A stretch of 64,000 nt of DNA from Rhodothermales bacterium. Its GTDB lineage: Bacteria; Bacteroidota; Rhodothermia; Rhodothermales; Bin80. The notes under the pieces were generated by a model that was given only the letters and a program-made list of their open reading frames with translations, did not search any database and had not been told where the DNA came from. Location: contig CATQHT010000003.1 of the NCBI GenBank assembly GCA_958296045.1, forward strand, positions 817,246 to 881,245, read 5' to 3'. Shown here piece after piece: positions 47,401 through 56,252 of the stretch (its first letter is position 1; each line of letters starts with the position of its first letter). The position numbers were made by a program, and so were the translations under genes.

Positions 47401-48456
47401 GATAACCTCAACACTGGGCGCCCGGAGCTGCAAATCTCCATAGATCGCGAACGGGCTGCCCAGTTCGGGCTCAACACGCGCCGGATTTCTCGTACGGTGC
47501 GCAGCGCCATCAACGGCTACGAAGCCAGCAAGTACCGCTCTGGCGAGGATGAGTACCCTATCACCGTCCGCCTGGATGCATCGCAGCGCGAAAGCCTTGA
47601 GGCTATCGAGCGTCTTACCATTATGGACGAGGACATCCAGATTCCCATCACCGCAGTTGCTCGGTTTGATGTCACCGAGGGGGTGGGATCCATCACCCGC
47701 CTGGATTTGGCGCGCGTAGCCACTGTGACCGCCGACGTGGAGCCGGGCATGAACGGAAACGCGGTGCTACAAGAGGTGCAGGAGTACCTCAGTGACTATG
47801 AAGCATCCATGCCCCCCAGCTACCGCCTGGCATACACCGGGGAAAACGAAGAGCAACAGGAAGCCTTCGGTTTTCTATCGACGGCTTTGTTCATTGGCGT
47901 GGTCGGCATCTTCTTCATCATGATCGCGCAATTCAACAGCGTGGCCGTGCCGTTTATCATCATTGTGGCCGTCGGGCTGAGTCTTATGGGCGTGATTTTG
48001 GGCCTTGTCCTGACGCACACGCCGTTCGGGCTTATGACCTTTATCGGCCTTATCAGCCTGGCTGGTATCGTAGTTAACAACAACATCGTGCTCATTGACT
48101 ACATCAAGCAGCTGCGCGACCGGGGGCTGGAGAAGACCAAGGCCATCATCGAGGGAGGAGCGACCCGTCTTCGTCCGGTTGTATTGACGGCGTTGACCAC
48201 GGTCATCGGCCTAGTTCCGCTCACCTTCGGCATCAACATCGACTTTGTGGGACTTATCGCCGACTGGGCGCCTAACTTCCAGTTGGGATCGGAAAATTCC
48301 CAGTTCTGGGGGGCCATGGGCACGGCCATCATCAGCGGTCTTACGTTTGCCACGTTCCTGACGCTGGTGATCGTTCCGGTCATGTACTCCGTCCTTGACT
48401 CGCTTATTGTGCGCCTGAGAATTCAGTTCGGCACGGCCAGCCAGACCGAGTCATGA
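44464..48456 (+). CDS. RND efflux permease (AcrB/HAE1-type) with an unusual ~280-residue membrane insert
   Basis: 1330 residues; usual pumps are about 1030-1050. The first half has N-terminal helix 1, PSDI-type porter motifs (YPGASPDDIETLVTQPLEQEI), SDFA-like helices and the proton-relay GMLVDNAVVIVENIYRYREMG. The second half restarts near residue 785 (LFVAAQPGTEFFGQTDPTQLLVSLKGPLGTNVEQTN) and ends with FIGLISLAGIVVNNNIVLIDYIKQ and GGATRLRPVVLTALTTVIGLVP. Between residues ~505 and 785 lies a long hydrophobic region with about eight extra helix-like stretches in place of the usual ~70-residue linker. The frame is continuous, so this is a real insertion and not a frameshift fusion. It proton-couples export of toxic compounds; the substrate is unknown. 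Confidence 0.93.
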   Translation: MKIIDLAIRYRPSIAVLTVLLTLGGLISYLTIPKESYPTIEIPNIIVTGVYPGASPDDIETLVTQPLEQEIQSVTGIKEIRSTSFQGVSSIQIEFNPDVSIDFALQRVRDKVNLAELPEDVEIPLVQEIDLQEFPIMSINLSATYSLADLKDVAETVADEIEALPSILEVDVIGGLEREVKVNVDITALQGYGIAFDDVITTIAEENLNTPGGSISVDRRNYLVRIDGEFSDPETEISSLVLSSPDDRPIYVRDVANVEFGFQDRTSYARLRLLQKEEGNRLIRMPEGSSETLPVITLSIKKRSGENILEAASSVKAILTDYDFPSGTQHEVTGDQSEMVQTFVTDLENNIISGLIFVVLVLLFFLGVRNATLVGIAIPLSMFCGFIVFQVLGEELNFVVLFSLIIALGMLVDNAVVIVENIYRYREMGYPRFEAARRGSAEVGGAVIASTLTTVVAFAPMMFWPGIIGEFMGYLPMTLIITLSCSLFVAIIINPVITGYFVRLDSEGKQQRTTVFRRFSLIAVGVLALVLALMNWKSLVVLVGGAIVFTILNRQVLTPVANRVVRVQLPRLLERYRALLHSMLTRDYTSTETIGARRGLWRVVTALSLMGCLAFFVGSYPITQAALGPAAAGLMPISMLLLVATSVVALIAVARTRNAWLRNLFALVTFSGGFALLLIGAILTMLTGQGPGLVLLGPGTLLLIAGALGILMHTVESLFLGGAATIRGGVVFGIVVAAVLLLMGLTRGMQVATMAVLITLPAMVVLIGLAGHLWNGRRTHLILTDYRARLLTTTLGGFFAILALFVAAQPGTEFFGQTDPTQLLVSLKGPLGTNVEQTNRVALEAQDRIDDFLATNGNDGANVKNILVNVGGGGSGDGFFGGGAQGAENAALTLNMVDYEDRPETSRNTMIRLREELQGLPGVEITIEPDQVGPPVGAPVNIEISGDNFDEIARITREVRDLLAQATLSGEIVGLVDLADNLNTGRPELQISIDRERAAQFGLNTRRISRTVRSAINGYEASKYRSGEDEYPITVRLDASQRESLEAIERLTIMDEDIQIPITAVARFDVTEGVGSITRLDLARVATVTADVEPGMNGNAVLQEVQEYLSDYEASMPPSYRLAYTGENEEQQEAFGFLSTALFIGVVGIFFIMIAQFNSVAVPFIIIVAVGLSLMGVILGLVLTHTPFGLMTFIGLISLAGIVVNNNIVLIDYIKQLRDRGLEKTKAIIEGGATRLRPVVLTALTTVIGLVPLTFGINIDFVGLIADWAPNFQLGSENSQFWGAMGTAIISGLTFATFLTLVIVPVMYSVLDSLIVRLRIQFGTASQTES

Positions 48457-49922
48457 TTATCAGGCGACCATCAGGGATGTCCGATGTGCATTTGCGCCTC
48501 ATTCAGCGGCCTCCTGCTCCCACCAATGTCCGCCATGTCTATCTGATCGGAATCTGTGGAACAGGGATGGGCTCACTGGCAGGCCTTTTTCGGCAGCGCG
48601 GCTGCCGCGTGCGGGGATCGGACAAGGGGGTATATCCGCCGATGAGCACGCAGCTTGCCGAACTTGATATCGAGGTGTATGAGGGCTTCGATTTCAAGAA
48701 CCTAGATCCCGAACCTGACCTTGTCGTCGTTGGTAATGTCTGCACTCCCCAAAATGCGGAAGCTAGGTCCGCGCAAGCGCGCAAACTTCCGATCATGTCC
48801 TTCCCGGAGACGCTAGAACGCTACTTCCTTCGTTGGCACCATCCGATCGTTGTAGCAGGCACACACGGTAAGACCTCCGTAACAGGGCTTATCGTCCACC
48901 TCTTGCGCAGATGGCAACCGAGCTTTTTGGTGGGTGGCATCCTCAATAATCTGGGCACCAGTTTCGGGCTCAATGATGGGTCCCACTTCATTGTGGAAGG
49001 TGACGAGTATGATTCAGCATTTTTTGACAAGGCTCCCAAATTCCTGCACTACGAGCCGGACGTGGCCATTGTCACATCCATGGAGCTGGACCATACCGAC
49101 ATGTATCGTACCACAGCCGAATACGAGGAGGCTTTTGTGGAGTTTGTCCACAAGGTTAGCCGCACTCTTGTGCTCTGGGGCGACAATCCGCGCGTGGCCG
49201 CTCTTGGAGAGGAGACTGACTGCGAATGCGTCACGTACGGTCTGAATGCCTCGTGCGACGTGTCCGCCGCAGATGTCGTGCACGGACCCGATGGGCAGCG
49301 CTTTGTGCTGGTCGTACATGGTCAACGCAGAGCGGAGCTGCACCTGCCGATGCATGGGAGGCACAACCTGCTTAATGCACTTGGGGCCTGCGCCGTAGCC
49401 ATGGCTGAGCGCGTGCATCCCGATGCTCTTTCCTTTGAGGGGTATCTGGGCATTGCGCGCCGCCTTGAAGTGCTGGGCACGGCAGGCGGTGTAACGGTGG
49501 TGGACGACTTTGCACACCATCCCACGGCGGTCGGCGCGACCATCCAGGCAGCCTGCGAGCGCTGGAAGGACCGGCGTATCATAGCGATCTTTGAGCCGCG
49601 ATCCAACACCAGCCGCAGAAAGATTTTTGAAAAGGCATATATGCGCTCCTTTGACCAGGCCGCGCGCGTGCTGATCTGTGCGCCACCTTTCCGGCACAAC
49701 GACGATCCGAACGACTTTATGGATGCCAAGGCAGTGGTAACCGGCATCCAAGAACGCGGGACGGCGGCTGAGGTGTTTGACGGAGCAGACGCGTTGCTGC
49801 ATACTCTTGAGCGCACCGCCCAGGAAGGCGATGTGATGCTCATCATGAGCAACGGCAGCTTTGACGGCCTGCACCGGCGGCTTTTGGCCCGGCTGGCTGC
49901 CAACAATCACAACCAGCCATAG
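48453..49922 (+). CDS. mpl: UDP-N-acetylmuramate:L-alanyl-gamma-D-glutamyl-meso-diaminopimelate ligase
   Basis: 489 residues. A Mur-ligase start (HVYLIGICGTGMGSLAGLFRQRGCRVRGSDKGVYPPMSTQLAEL) is followed by the ATP loop VVAGTHGKTSVTGLI, FIVEGDEYDSAFFDKAPKFLHYEPDVAIVTSMELDHTDMY (the Mpl-specific EGDEYDSAFFDK) and VVDDFAHHPTAVGATI. It attaches recycled murein tripeptide to UDP-MurNAc in the cytoplasm. ATG 48453 overlaps the pump stop (ATGA), suggesting coupling; an alternative ATG is 24 bases later. Confidence 0.95.
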   Translation: MIIRRPSGMSDVHLRLIQRPPAPTNVRHVYLIGICGTGMGSLAGLFRQRGCRVRGSDKGVYPPMSTQLAELDIEVYEGFDFKNLDPEPDLVVVGNVCTPQNAEARSAQARKLPIMSFPETLERYFLRWHHPIVVAGTHGKTSVTGLIVHLLRRWQPSFLVGGILNNLGTSFGLNDGSHFIVEGDEYDSAFFDKAPKFLHYEPDVAIVTSMELDHTDMYRTTAEYEEAFVEFVHKVSRTLVLWGDNPRVAALGEETDCECVTYGLNASCDVSAADVVHGPDGQRFVLVVHGQRRAELHLPMHGRHNLLNALGACAVAMAERVHPDALSFEGYLGIARRLEVLGTAGGVTVVDDFAHHPTAVGATIQAACERWKDRRIIAIFEPRSNTSRRKIFEKAYMRSFDQAARVLICAPPFRHNDDPNDFMDAKAVVTGIQERGTAAEVFDGADALLHTLERTAQEGDVMLIMSNGSFDGLHRRLLARLAANNHNQP

Positions 49923-49926
49923 CTGC

Positions 49927-52323
49927 ATGGCTGGGTACGCCGGGCACATCCTTATCCTTACGGCGCTGGTCAGTGCGGCCCTAAGCGGGTACGCTTTTCT
50001 TCGGGCGGCGCACTACGACGATCCCATCGACTTTGCGCGCTACGGCCGCATCCTGTGGCGTGTGATGACGGCGAGTCTGGTACTGTCCTGGGCACTGCTT
50101 ATCGTGCTTATCGCGACCCACCAGTTTCAGTACCAATATGTGTGGGCGCATTCGTCGCGAGAGCTGCCGTTTCATTTCCTGTTTTCCGCGTCCTGGGAGG
50201 GGCAGGAAGGGTCTTTCCTTCTGTGGATCATCCTGAACAGCCTAGTGGGCCTCTCACTCATCCGCTGGTCGGACGGGCGCTACACGGCTCCTGTGATGGC
50301 CGTGGTGGCGCTCTGCCAGGTATTCCTGTTGTCCATGATCGCCGGGTTGAAGTTCGGGCCACTAGAGGTCGGGGCTTCGCCGTTCATGACATTGGCGGAG
50401 GCCAACCCTGACGCGCCCGTATTCGCGAACAACCCGGACTTTGTGCCGACCGATGGCACGGGACTCAATGATCTGCTGCAGAACTACTGGATGGTGATCC
50501 ATCCGCCCATGCTGTTTGTAGGGTTTGCTACGATGATTGTGCCGTTCGCATTCGCTATTGCAGCGCTTTGGAAGCGGCAGTATACGCAGTGGGTACGTCC
50601 CGCCCTGCCCTGGACGCTGACCTCTGTGATGTGTCTTGGCGTCGGGATCGCGATGGGTGGCTACTGGGCCTATGAGACGCTGTCGTTTGGCGGTTATTGG
50701 GCGTGGGATCCTGTTGAGAATTCATCGTTCGTGCCATGGATTGTGGGGATCGCCGCCGTGCACATGATGCTGATCCAGCGCAAGGGAGGAATGGGGCACA
50801 AAGCCGCGCTCCTGCTCTGCATATTGGCGTACATGCTGGTCGTGTACTCGACGTTTTTGACACGGAGCGGCATCCTGGGGGAAGCGTCGGTGCATGCTTT
50901 TGTAGACCTTGGGCTATACAATCAGCTGCTGATCTGGATCTTAGCTATGGGTGTCCTTGGCGTGGGGCTCTTCGCCTATCGCTACAAGGAGCTGCCCGGT
51001 CCGGTCCGGGAGGCCGACTACTTTTCGCGAGAGTTTCTAGTGTTCAGCGGCGCGGTGGTGCTTTGCATCATAGCGGCCGTAGTCATCCTGGGCACGAGCG
51101 CACCGATCTTCGGGCGCATCTTCCGGGACAGTCCTGCCACGGTTCCTATCGAATTCTATAATGACTGGACGCTGCCGTTGTCGGTATGTCTGGTGTTTCT
51201 TGCAGGTTTGGGGCAGCTCTTCTGGTGGCGTCGGATGAGCCTTAGCGATGTCAGCCGCACGCTCCTCACTCCTGTGGCGCTAAGCGTGCTGTCTGTCGTT
51301 CTGGTGATCCTGCTCACCCCGTTTGTGAGTTTGTCGGTGCGCGAGGGGGCGGGCTTTTGGAGCCGTTACGGGTTTGGCCTGCAGCTCTTGGTGCTGCTCT
51401 TCACCGCGTTCTTCGCCCTTTACGGTAATTTGGCCGTGCTTTGGCGCATCGCGCGCGGCAATATGAAGTTAGCTGGCGGCGCCCTTGCTCATGTCGGGCT
51501 TGGCATCGCCGTCATCGGCATCATCGCATCGTCCGGCTTCAGCCAGACGATATCCAACGCCCCTCCCCGCTCGGAGCGCGAGAACTTCGTCCTTGAGCGT
51601 GGAAGGCCACTTCAGGTGGAGGGCTACCGCGTCGAGTATGTCGGCACCGAGCCTGGTGTGCGTGGCCATACCCGGTTTCTTCTGAACTTTACGGACCCAC
51701 GCGGCCACGCCTTCACCTTGAAGCCCGTAGCCTACAAGTCTTCGTCGGACCAGTGGATTCAGCACCCGGACCTGAAGCTCTATGTCGAGAAGGACATCTT
51801 TGTCGCCGTGTCTCCGCGCGCTATGGTGAATCCAGAGGGCGCCAACGAGGTGTCACTGGTCAGGGGTGACAGCATTCTACTCGATGCTGGCCGCTACAGT
51901 CTGCGCTTTGACGCATTCGATACCGCTGTTGACACCTACGAAGCACTGGGTGCGGACGAAGCCGCCCGCACGGAGATCGCTGTAGGCGCTATACTGGAGG
52001 TACGTGACCGGCAGACAGGCACCGTAGAGCGGCTTCGCCCGATCTATGCTATCCGGCAGGACCGCACGGTCTATCACCTGCCGGCCGCGGGCACTGCGCT
52101 CACGGTCGCCTTTACGGGCATGGACGTCAACAACGGCGCCATCACGCTGCAGCTGGAGGGCATCGACGGCCCGGACTACGTCGTGGTTCAGGCCTATGAA
52201 AAGCCCGCGATCAGCCTCGTATGGATCGGCCTGATTCTGCTCACGGGCGGTTTCCTTCTGGCTGTAGTGCGCCGCGCCGCCGACAACGCCGCGAGGCACC
52301 GACGCGTCAGTCCGCCACGATAG
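49927..52323 (+). CDS. Cytochrome c assembly protein (CcmF/CcsA-like heme handling)
   Basis: 798 residues from ATG 49927; the upstream frame lies inside mpl. Many membrane helices are seen. The conserved WWD-type heme segment reads GGYWAWDPVENSSFVPWIVG (near 255-275). DLLQNYWMVIHPPMLFVGFA (a His in a membrane helix), AYMLVVYSTFLTRSGILGEASVHAF and the second conserved His region follow. The C-terminal ~220 residues form a periplasmic beta-rich domain, then a last helix. It transfers heme to apocytochrome c, as CcmF/NrfE do. Its 3' end overlaps the convergent metal-permease gene by 17 bases. Confidence 0.92.
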   Translation: MAGYAGHILILTALVSAALSGYAFLRAAHYDDPIDFARYGRILWRVMTASLVLSWALLIVLIATHQFQYQYVWAHSSRELPFHFLFSASWEGQEGSFLLWIILNSLVGLSLIRWSDGRYTAPVMAVVALCQVFLLSMIAGLKFGPLEVGASPFMTLAEANPDAPVFANNPDFVPTDGTGLNDLLQNYWMVIHPPMLFVGFATMIVPFAFAIAALWKRQYTQWVRPALPWTLTSVMCLGVGIAMGGYWAYETLSFGGYWAWDPVENSSFVPWIVGIAAVHMMLIQRKGGMGHKAALLLCILAYMLVVYSTFLTRSGILGEASVHAFVDLGLYNQLLIWILAMGVLGVGLFAYRYKELPGPVREADYFSREFLVFSGAVVLCIIAAVVILGTSAPIFGRIFRDSPATVPIEFYNDWTLPLSVCLVFLAGLGQLFWWRRMSLSDVSRTLLTPVALSVLSVVLVILLTPFVSLSVREGAGFWSRYGFGLQLLVLLFTAFFALYGNLAVLWRIARGNMKLAGGALAHVGLGIAVIGIIASSGFSQTISNAPPRSERENFVLERGRPLQVEGYRVEYVGTEPGVRGHTRFLLNFTDPRGHAFTLKPVAYKSSSDQWIQHPDLKLYVEKDIFVAVSPRAMVNPEGANEVSLVRGDSILLDAGRYSLRFDAFDTAVDTYEALGADEAARTEIAVGAILEVRDRQTGTVERLRPIYAIRQDRTVYHLPAAGTALTVAFTGMDVNNGAITLQLEGIDGPDYVVVQAYEKPAISLVWIGLILLTGGFLLAVVRRAADNAARHRRVSPPR

Positions 52324-53419
52324 CTTCGTTGGCCAGGCTTCGCCCGGCTTGCGTCAGGAGCAACTGCGGACCTTGCCGTGTGATCAGCCCCGCCCGCACT
52401 GCGCGCCGCACGACTTGGTCGGCGAACTCTTTTTCCCAGTGCAGGTGGTCCTGCAGGTGCTCGACATGGCGCTCAAACGGCTGGTCCGGCTGCCGTTCAT
52501 GCTGCGCCAGGTGAATCGTCAGCATCTTATGTGCAAACGTCCACCGTTGCCGTCTGCGCCGACGCCGGATGGCCAGCAAACCGCGCCCAGGCGCCCACAG
52601 CAGGGCTGACAGGAACGTGATCCCGACCACGGCAGCCATAGATCCTGCGATGGACGCATCCAGCGCCCAGGCCAGCCAGTACCCGCCCACGGCGCTTAAG
52701 GCACCGATGCCGACGCTGAGCAGGATCATGCGATCCAGGCGGTCGGTCACCAGGTGCGCTGCAGCGGGCGGCCCAACCATGAGCGCCACCACGAGGATCG
52801 ACCCGACCGCATCAAATGCCGCTACAGCGGTCACCGACACGAGGCCCATCAGCAGGTAATGCAGGAGCGTAGGTCGGAGTCCAAGCGCCGCCGCAAGGCC
52901 CGGGTCAAATGTGGCGAGCTTGAGCTCCTTCTGCAAGAGCGTAACAAACAGAAGAGATACCGCCAGGACCCCACCCATCGCGTACAAAGCCTTGGGGCCC
53001 ATGTCGTAGCCATGGAAGATCCACCTGTCAAAAGGGACCAGCGCCAGTTCGCCCAGTAGCACCGCATCGGTATCCAGGTGTACATCCCCGGCGTAGCGGG
53101 CGATAAGGATGACCCCCAGCGAAAACAGCGCCGGAAAGACGAGCCCTATGGCCGCGTCTTCCCGCACCAGGCGTGTGCGCCGAATGGCCTCCACCAGCGC
53201 CACGGTCCCCACGCCCACGAGCGCGCCCCCGGCCATTAGCCATGGAGACGAGAGGCTCCCGGTAACAAAGAACGCTACCACCAGTCCTGGCAGAATCGCA
53301 TGGCTTATTGCGTCACTCATCATTGCCATGCCGCGCAGCACCAGAAACGTGCCTGGCAGTGCGCTGGCCGCAGCCACGATGATGGCAACGAGCTGAATTT
53401 CCAGCTGGAATGGCGTCAC
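52307..53419 (-). CDS. Metal (Mn/Zn/Fe) ABC transporter permease with C-terminal winged helix, paralogue 1
   Basis: 370 residues. Eight or so membrane helices of the ABC-3 (ZnuB/MntC) type are seen, with FLVLRGMAMMSDAISHAILPGLVVAF (the typical coupling-helix start) and EDAAIGLVFPALFSLG. After a basic linker (RRRRRRQRW) the last ~90 residues look like a winged helix: AHKMLTIHLAQHE, LHWEKEFADQVVRRAVRAGLITRQGPQLLLTQAGRSLAN. Bacteroidota and Deinococcus-type permeases carry such DtxR/MntR-like tails. It is the last gene of the metal operon, overlapping the previous by 4 bases (ATGA). Confidence 0.9.
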   Translation of the reverse strand: MTPFQLEIQLVAIIVAAASALPGTFLVLRGMAMMSDAISHAILPGLVVAFFVTGSLSSPWLMAGGALVGVGTVALVEAIRRTRLVREDAAIGLVFPALFSLGVILIARYAGDVHLDTDAVLLGELALVPFDRWIFHGYDMGPKALYAMGGVLAVSLLFVTLLQKELKLATFDPGLAAALGLRPTLLHYLLMGLVSVTAVAAFDAVGSILVVALMVGPPAAAHLVTDRLDRMILLSVGIGALSAVGGYWLAWALDASIAGSMAAVVGITFLSALLWAPGRGLLAIRRRRRRQRWTFAHKMLTIHLAQHERQPDQPFERHVEHLQDHLHWEKEFADQVVRRAVRAGLITRQGPQLLLTQAGRSLANEAIVAD

Positions 53420-54531
53420 GATCCGTTCTGACCCCGGCGGTTATCCTGACAGGTTTTGACGCCTTCCGGGGTCAGCACCCAGTGGCGCGGGCTATGCGCA
53501 CGTACCAGTCCTTCGTGCTCCAGCTGCCTGAGCTGTGCGTGTAGGCGACCTGCCTGGGGCTTCATTGCCATGAGCGCTCCTTCGGAATGGGGATGCTCGG
53601 TGGCTTCGTGCTGCGCCGCCAGCCGGTACAGATCCATCAGGATGGCTTCCCGCTGCAGCCGCCTGGAGTTCAACCTGCGGCGCACGGCGCGCGCCACCAG
53701 GCCGCGGCGCGGAGCAAACAGCAGGGAAACAGCTACCAGGAGGCTGACGCACAGCACGATGGTGGGCCCGGTAGGGAGATGCGCAGTGCTGGTGCTGACC
53801 AGCGCACCGGCCAGGCCGGACACCGCGCCCACCGCGAGCGCGACAAGCGCCATGGTACCCAGTCGGTCGGTCCACTGGCGCGCAGCAGCGGCGGGAGCCA
53901 CGATCATCGCGCTCATAAGGACTACGCCTACCATCTGCAGTCCGATAACTATCGCGATCACTAGGAGCGTAGTCAGCAGCAGGTCAAGCCTGCGTACAGG
54001 CAGACCCAGCGAGTGGGCAAACTCCTCATTGAAAGCCAGGAGCTTGAACTCCTTCCAGAAGAGGGCACACATCACCAGGGCCATGCCGCCCAGGAGTGCC
54101 ATCGTTACCACATCGCTGGTGACCAAGGCCGCCGCCTGCCCGAATAGGAAGGCATCCAGGCCGGCCTGATTGGCGTTGGGCGTCTTTTGGATGATGGTCA
54201 GCACCACCAGTCCGACGCCAAAAAAGACCGATAGCACCAGGCCCAGTGCGCTGTCGTACTTGACGCGCGTGTGGGTGGTAATCACCATGACCAGTGCGGT
54301 GGCCGCCCACCCTGCCAACGCTGCGCCTACCATGAGGATGAGCGGCACCTTGCTTCCGGTAAGCAGAAAGGCGATGCCAATACCCGGCAGTGCCGCATGA
54401 GATATCGCGTCACCGAGCAGGCTTTGTCTGCGAAGCACCGCAAACGTGCCCAGCGTCCCGCTGGTGGCTCCAAGAAGCGCACTTCCCAGGGCCACCGTGC
54501 GCAGCGTGTAGTCTGTCAGTAGCTGCTCCAT
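53416..54531 (-). CDS. Metal ABC transporter permease with C-terminal winged helix, paralogue 2
   Basis: 371 residues, an ABC-3 permease with the same plan as its neighbour: FAVLRRQSLLGDAISHAALPGIGIAFLL, YDSALGLVLSVFFGVGLVVL, and FNEEFAHSLGLPVRRLDLLLTTLLVIAIVIGLQMVGVVLMSAMIVAPAAAARQWTDRLG. The C-terminal ~85 residues form a winged-helix-like segment, REAILMDLYRLAAQHEATEH, then RLHAQLRQLEHEGLVRAHSPRHWVLTPEG. The two permeases probably form a heterodimer. The ATPase gene lies 9 bases upstream in transcription order. Confidence 0.9.
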   Translation of the reverse strand: MEQLLTDYTLRTVALGSALLGATSGTLGTFAVLRRQSLLGDAISHAALPGIGIAFLLTGSKVPLILMVGAALAGWAATALVMVITTHTRVKYDSALGLVLSVFFGVGLVVLTIIQKTPNANQAGLDAFLFGQAAALVTSDVVTMALLGGMALVMCALFWKEFKLLAFNEEFAHSLGLPVRRLDLLLTTLLVIAIVIGLQMVGVVLMSAMIVAPAAAARQWTDRLGTMALVALAVGAVSGLAGALVSTSTAHLPTGPTIVLCVSLLVAVSLLFAPRRGLVARAVRRRLNSRRLQREAILMDLYRLAAQHEATEHPHSEGALMAMKPQAGRLHAQLRQLEHEGLVRAHSPRHWVLTPEGVKTCQDNRRGQNGS

Positions 54532-54540
54532 GCCGCTCAG

Positions 54541-55281
54541 CTACGATGGCAGCTCAAGAAACGTCAGACGTCCGCCATAGGTGAGGCGAAGGTTTTCGCG
54601 GGTAAACACCTCGGATACGGGTCCGCCCGCGATCCGGCGTACGTTAAGCAGCAGCACTTCATCGAAGTAGGCCGGCACGGTCTGCAGGTCATGGTGCACG
54701 ACGACTACCGTCTTCTGGCGGGATCGAAGCGCTCGCAGAAGGGCTATGATGGCGCGCTCGGTCGTAGCGTCGACGCCTTGCAGCGGCTCATCCATAAAGT
54801 ACAGCCGTGCATCCTGCACCAGCGCGCGTGCAAGAAATACCCGCTGCTGCTGTCCCCCGGAGAGCTGGCTGATCTGCCGGTGCACCAAGTGGTCCATCCC
54901 CACCTCCTGGAGCGCGCGCCGAGCCAGCGCACGCTCCGCTTTGCCGGGTCGCCGGATCCATCCGAGCTTGCCATACAGACCCATCAGCACCACGTCCAGC
55001 ACGTTCGCGGGGAAGTCCCAGTCCACACTGCCGCGCTGTGGCACATAGCCAACCGACGACTTCACGCTCGCATAGGGCCGCCCGAAGATGCGCACATGGC
55101 CAGCCGCCGGTGCGACCAGGTTGAGCATAGCCCGAATAAGGGTCGTCTTGCCGGCACCATTGGGACCCACAATGGCCATCAGCACGCCGGACGGGACCGT
55201 GAGGTCGATGTCCCAAAGTACCGGACGCTCGCGGTAGGCGACCGTCAAGTCACGTACTTCAATGGCCGGCTCCATCCGCAA
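54541..55281 (-). CDS. Metal ABC transporter ATPase
   Basis: 246 residues. Walker [10 protein letters not shown] (39-47), Q-loop [24 protein letters not shown] (typical of Zn/Mn ATPases), signature [15 protein letters not shown], Walker [13 protein letters not shown], switch [19 protein letters not shown]. It powers the two permeases. The start overlaps the end of the substrate-binding-protein gene by 23 bases; Met3 is an alternative start. Confidence 0.94.
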   Translation of the reverse strand: MRMEPAIEVRDLTVAYRERPVLWDIDLTVPSGVLMAIVGPNGAGKTTLIRAMLNLVAPAAGHVRIFGRPYASVKSSVGYVPQRGSVDWDFPANVLDVVLMGLYGKLGWIRRPGKAERALARRALQEVGMDHLVHRQISQLSGGQQQRVFLARALVQDARLYFMDEPLQGVDATTERAIIALLRALRSRQKTVVVVHHDLQTVPAYFDEVLLLNVRRIAGGPVSEVFTRENLRLTYGGRLTFLELPS

Positions 55282-56221
55282 GAGCGCTCACAATGGTGTC
55301 CGTGTTGTGTCGGAGCATCCCCAGGTAGGTGCCAGCCGGCGCGTGGGGAGCGTCCAGTGCGTCGCCGAACAGCGTTCCCCCTATCGCCACTTCGAAGCCC
55401 CGCGCGCGCACCGCTTCCCGTACCGCTTCAATGCCGCGTGGCGACACGGAGGATTCGACAAACATCGCCGGAATCCTGCGATCGGCTACCAGGTCCGCTA
55501 CGCGCTGCACGTCCGCTGCGCCGGCTTCAGCAGCCGTGCTGATGCCCTGCAGTCCTTCAACCTCAAACCCGTAGGCATCCCCGTAATAGCCAAACGCATC
55601 ATGCGACGTCACGATAGCGCGATGCGCTGGCGCGATGCGCTCGACCACTTTGTGGACATACGCGTCCAGGGAATCAAGCGCTTCGACAAACGCCTCGTGC
55701 CGCGCCGCGAATGCCGAGGCATGGGCCGGATCGAGGTCCGCCAAGGCCCGCATCACCGCACCCGCCGCCCGCTGCCAGAGCGAAGCATCCAGCCAGATGT
55801 GCGGATCAAAGTTGCCCTGAAACAGCACGGATTCCCGCAGCAGCTCGTGAGGCACTGCCTCCGCCACCGCCAACGTCGGAATCCCCCGCTCCTGCATCTC
55901 GGCGAACACGTCGCCCATCTTGCCCTCCAGGTGCAGGCCGTTGTATATGACCAGGTCTGCCTGAGCCATCCGGGTCACGTCCCGCGCACTGGCCTTGAAC
56001 AGGTGGGGATCCACGCCCGGACCCATAAGGTTGTCCACCACCGCATGCTCACCACCCACGACGCGCACCAGGTCCCCTACCACGGTCGTCGTAGCCACCA
56101 CGCGCAACAGACGCGACGACAAGTCCGGCCCCTCCGCAGTGCCGGAATCCACCCTCGAACAACCCGCAAAAAGACCGAAGTGCACCACGCACAACGCGGC
56201 AATGACTCTCTGCCGTAGCAT
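55259..56221 (-). CDS. Metal ABC transporter substrate-binding lipoprotein (TroA/MntA-like)
   Basis: 320 residues. Signal peptide with lipobox LFAGC (Cys21). The cluster A-I ligands are recognisable: [11 protein letters not shown] (His73), [35 protein letters not shown], and late [18 protein letters not shown]. The metal is likely Mn or Zn by family, but the eye cannot choose. No His-rich loop (a zinc hallmark) was seen, which leans to manganese or iron. It is the first gene of the operon, so the palindrome upstream probably controls it. Confidence 0.94.
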   Translation of the reverse strand: MLRQRVIAALCVVHFGLFAGCSRVDSGTAEGPDLSSRLLRVVATTTVVGDLVRVVGGEHAVVDNLMGPGVDPHLFKASARDVTRMAQADLVIYNGLHLEGKMGDVFAEMQERGIPTLAVAEAVPHELLRESVLFQGNFDPHIWLDASLWQRAAGAVMRALADLDPAHASAFAARHEAFVEALDSLDAYVHKVVERIAPAHRAIVTSHDAFGYYGDAYGFEVEGLQGISTAAEAGAADVQRVADLVADRRIPAMFVESSVSPRGIEAVREAVRARGFEVAIGGTLFGDALDAPHAPAGTYLGMLRHNTDTIVSALADGAGH

Positions 56222-56231
56222 ATGCTCACGG

Positions 56232-56252
56232 ATTTTTAGTCAAGGCTAATAA
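56232..56252 (-). promoter_or_regulatory. DtxR/MntR-like palindrome before the metal ABC operon
   Basis: Inside a T/A-rich tract lies TTAGTCAAGGCTAA (56236-56249), arms TTAG/CTAA, 15 bases before the ATG of the binding-protein gene. The shape resembles DtxR-family operators, whose arms also read TTAG/CTAA. A separate inverted repeat, TCAAGGC ... GCCTTGA, spans 56240-56270 with the same left half, so the region may hold two overlapping sites. No metal-sensing regulator gene is in the window. Confidence 0.45.

Noticed and set aside
55262-56218. 318-aa plus-strand frame with Arg/His-rich translation
   Set aside because: It is opposite the metal-binding lipoprotein gene, which has the lipobox and ligand motifs.
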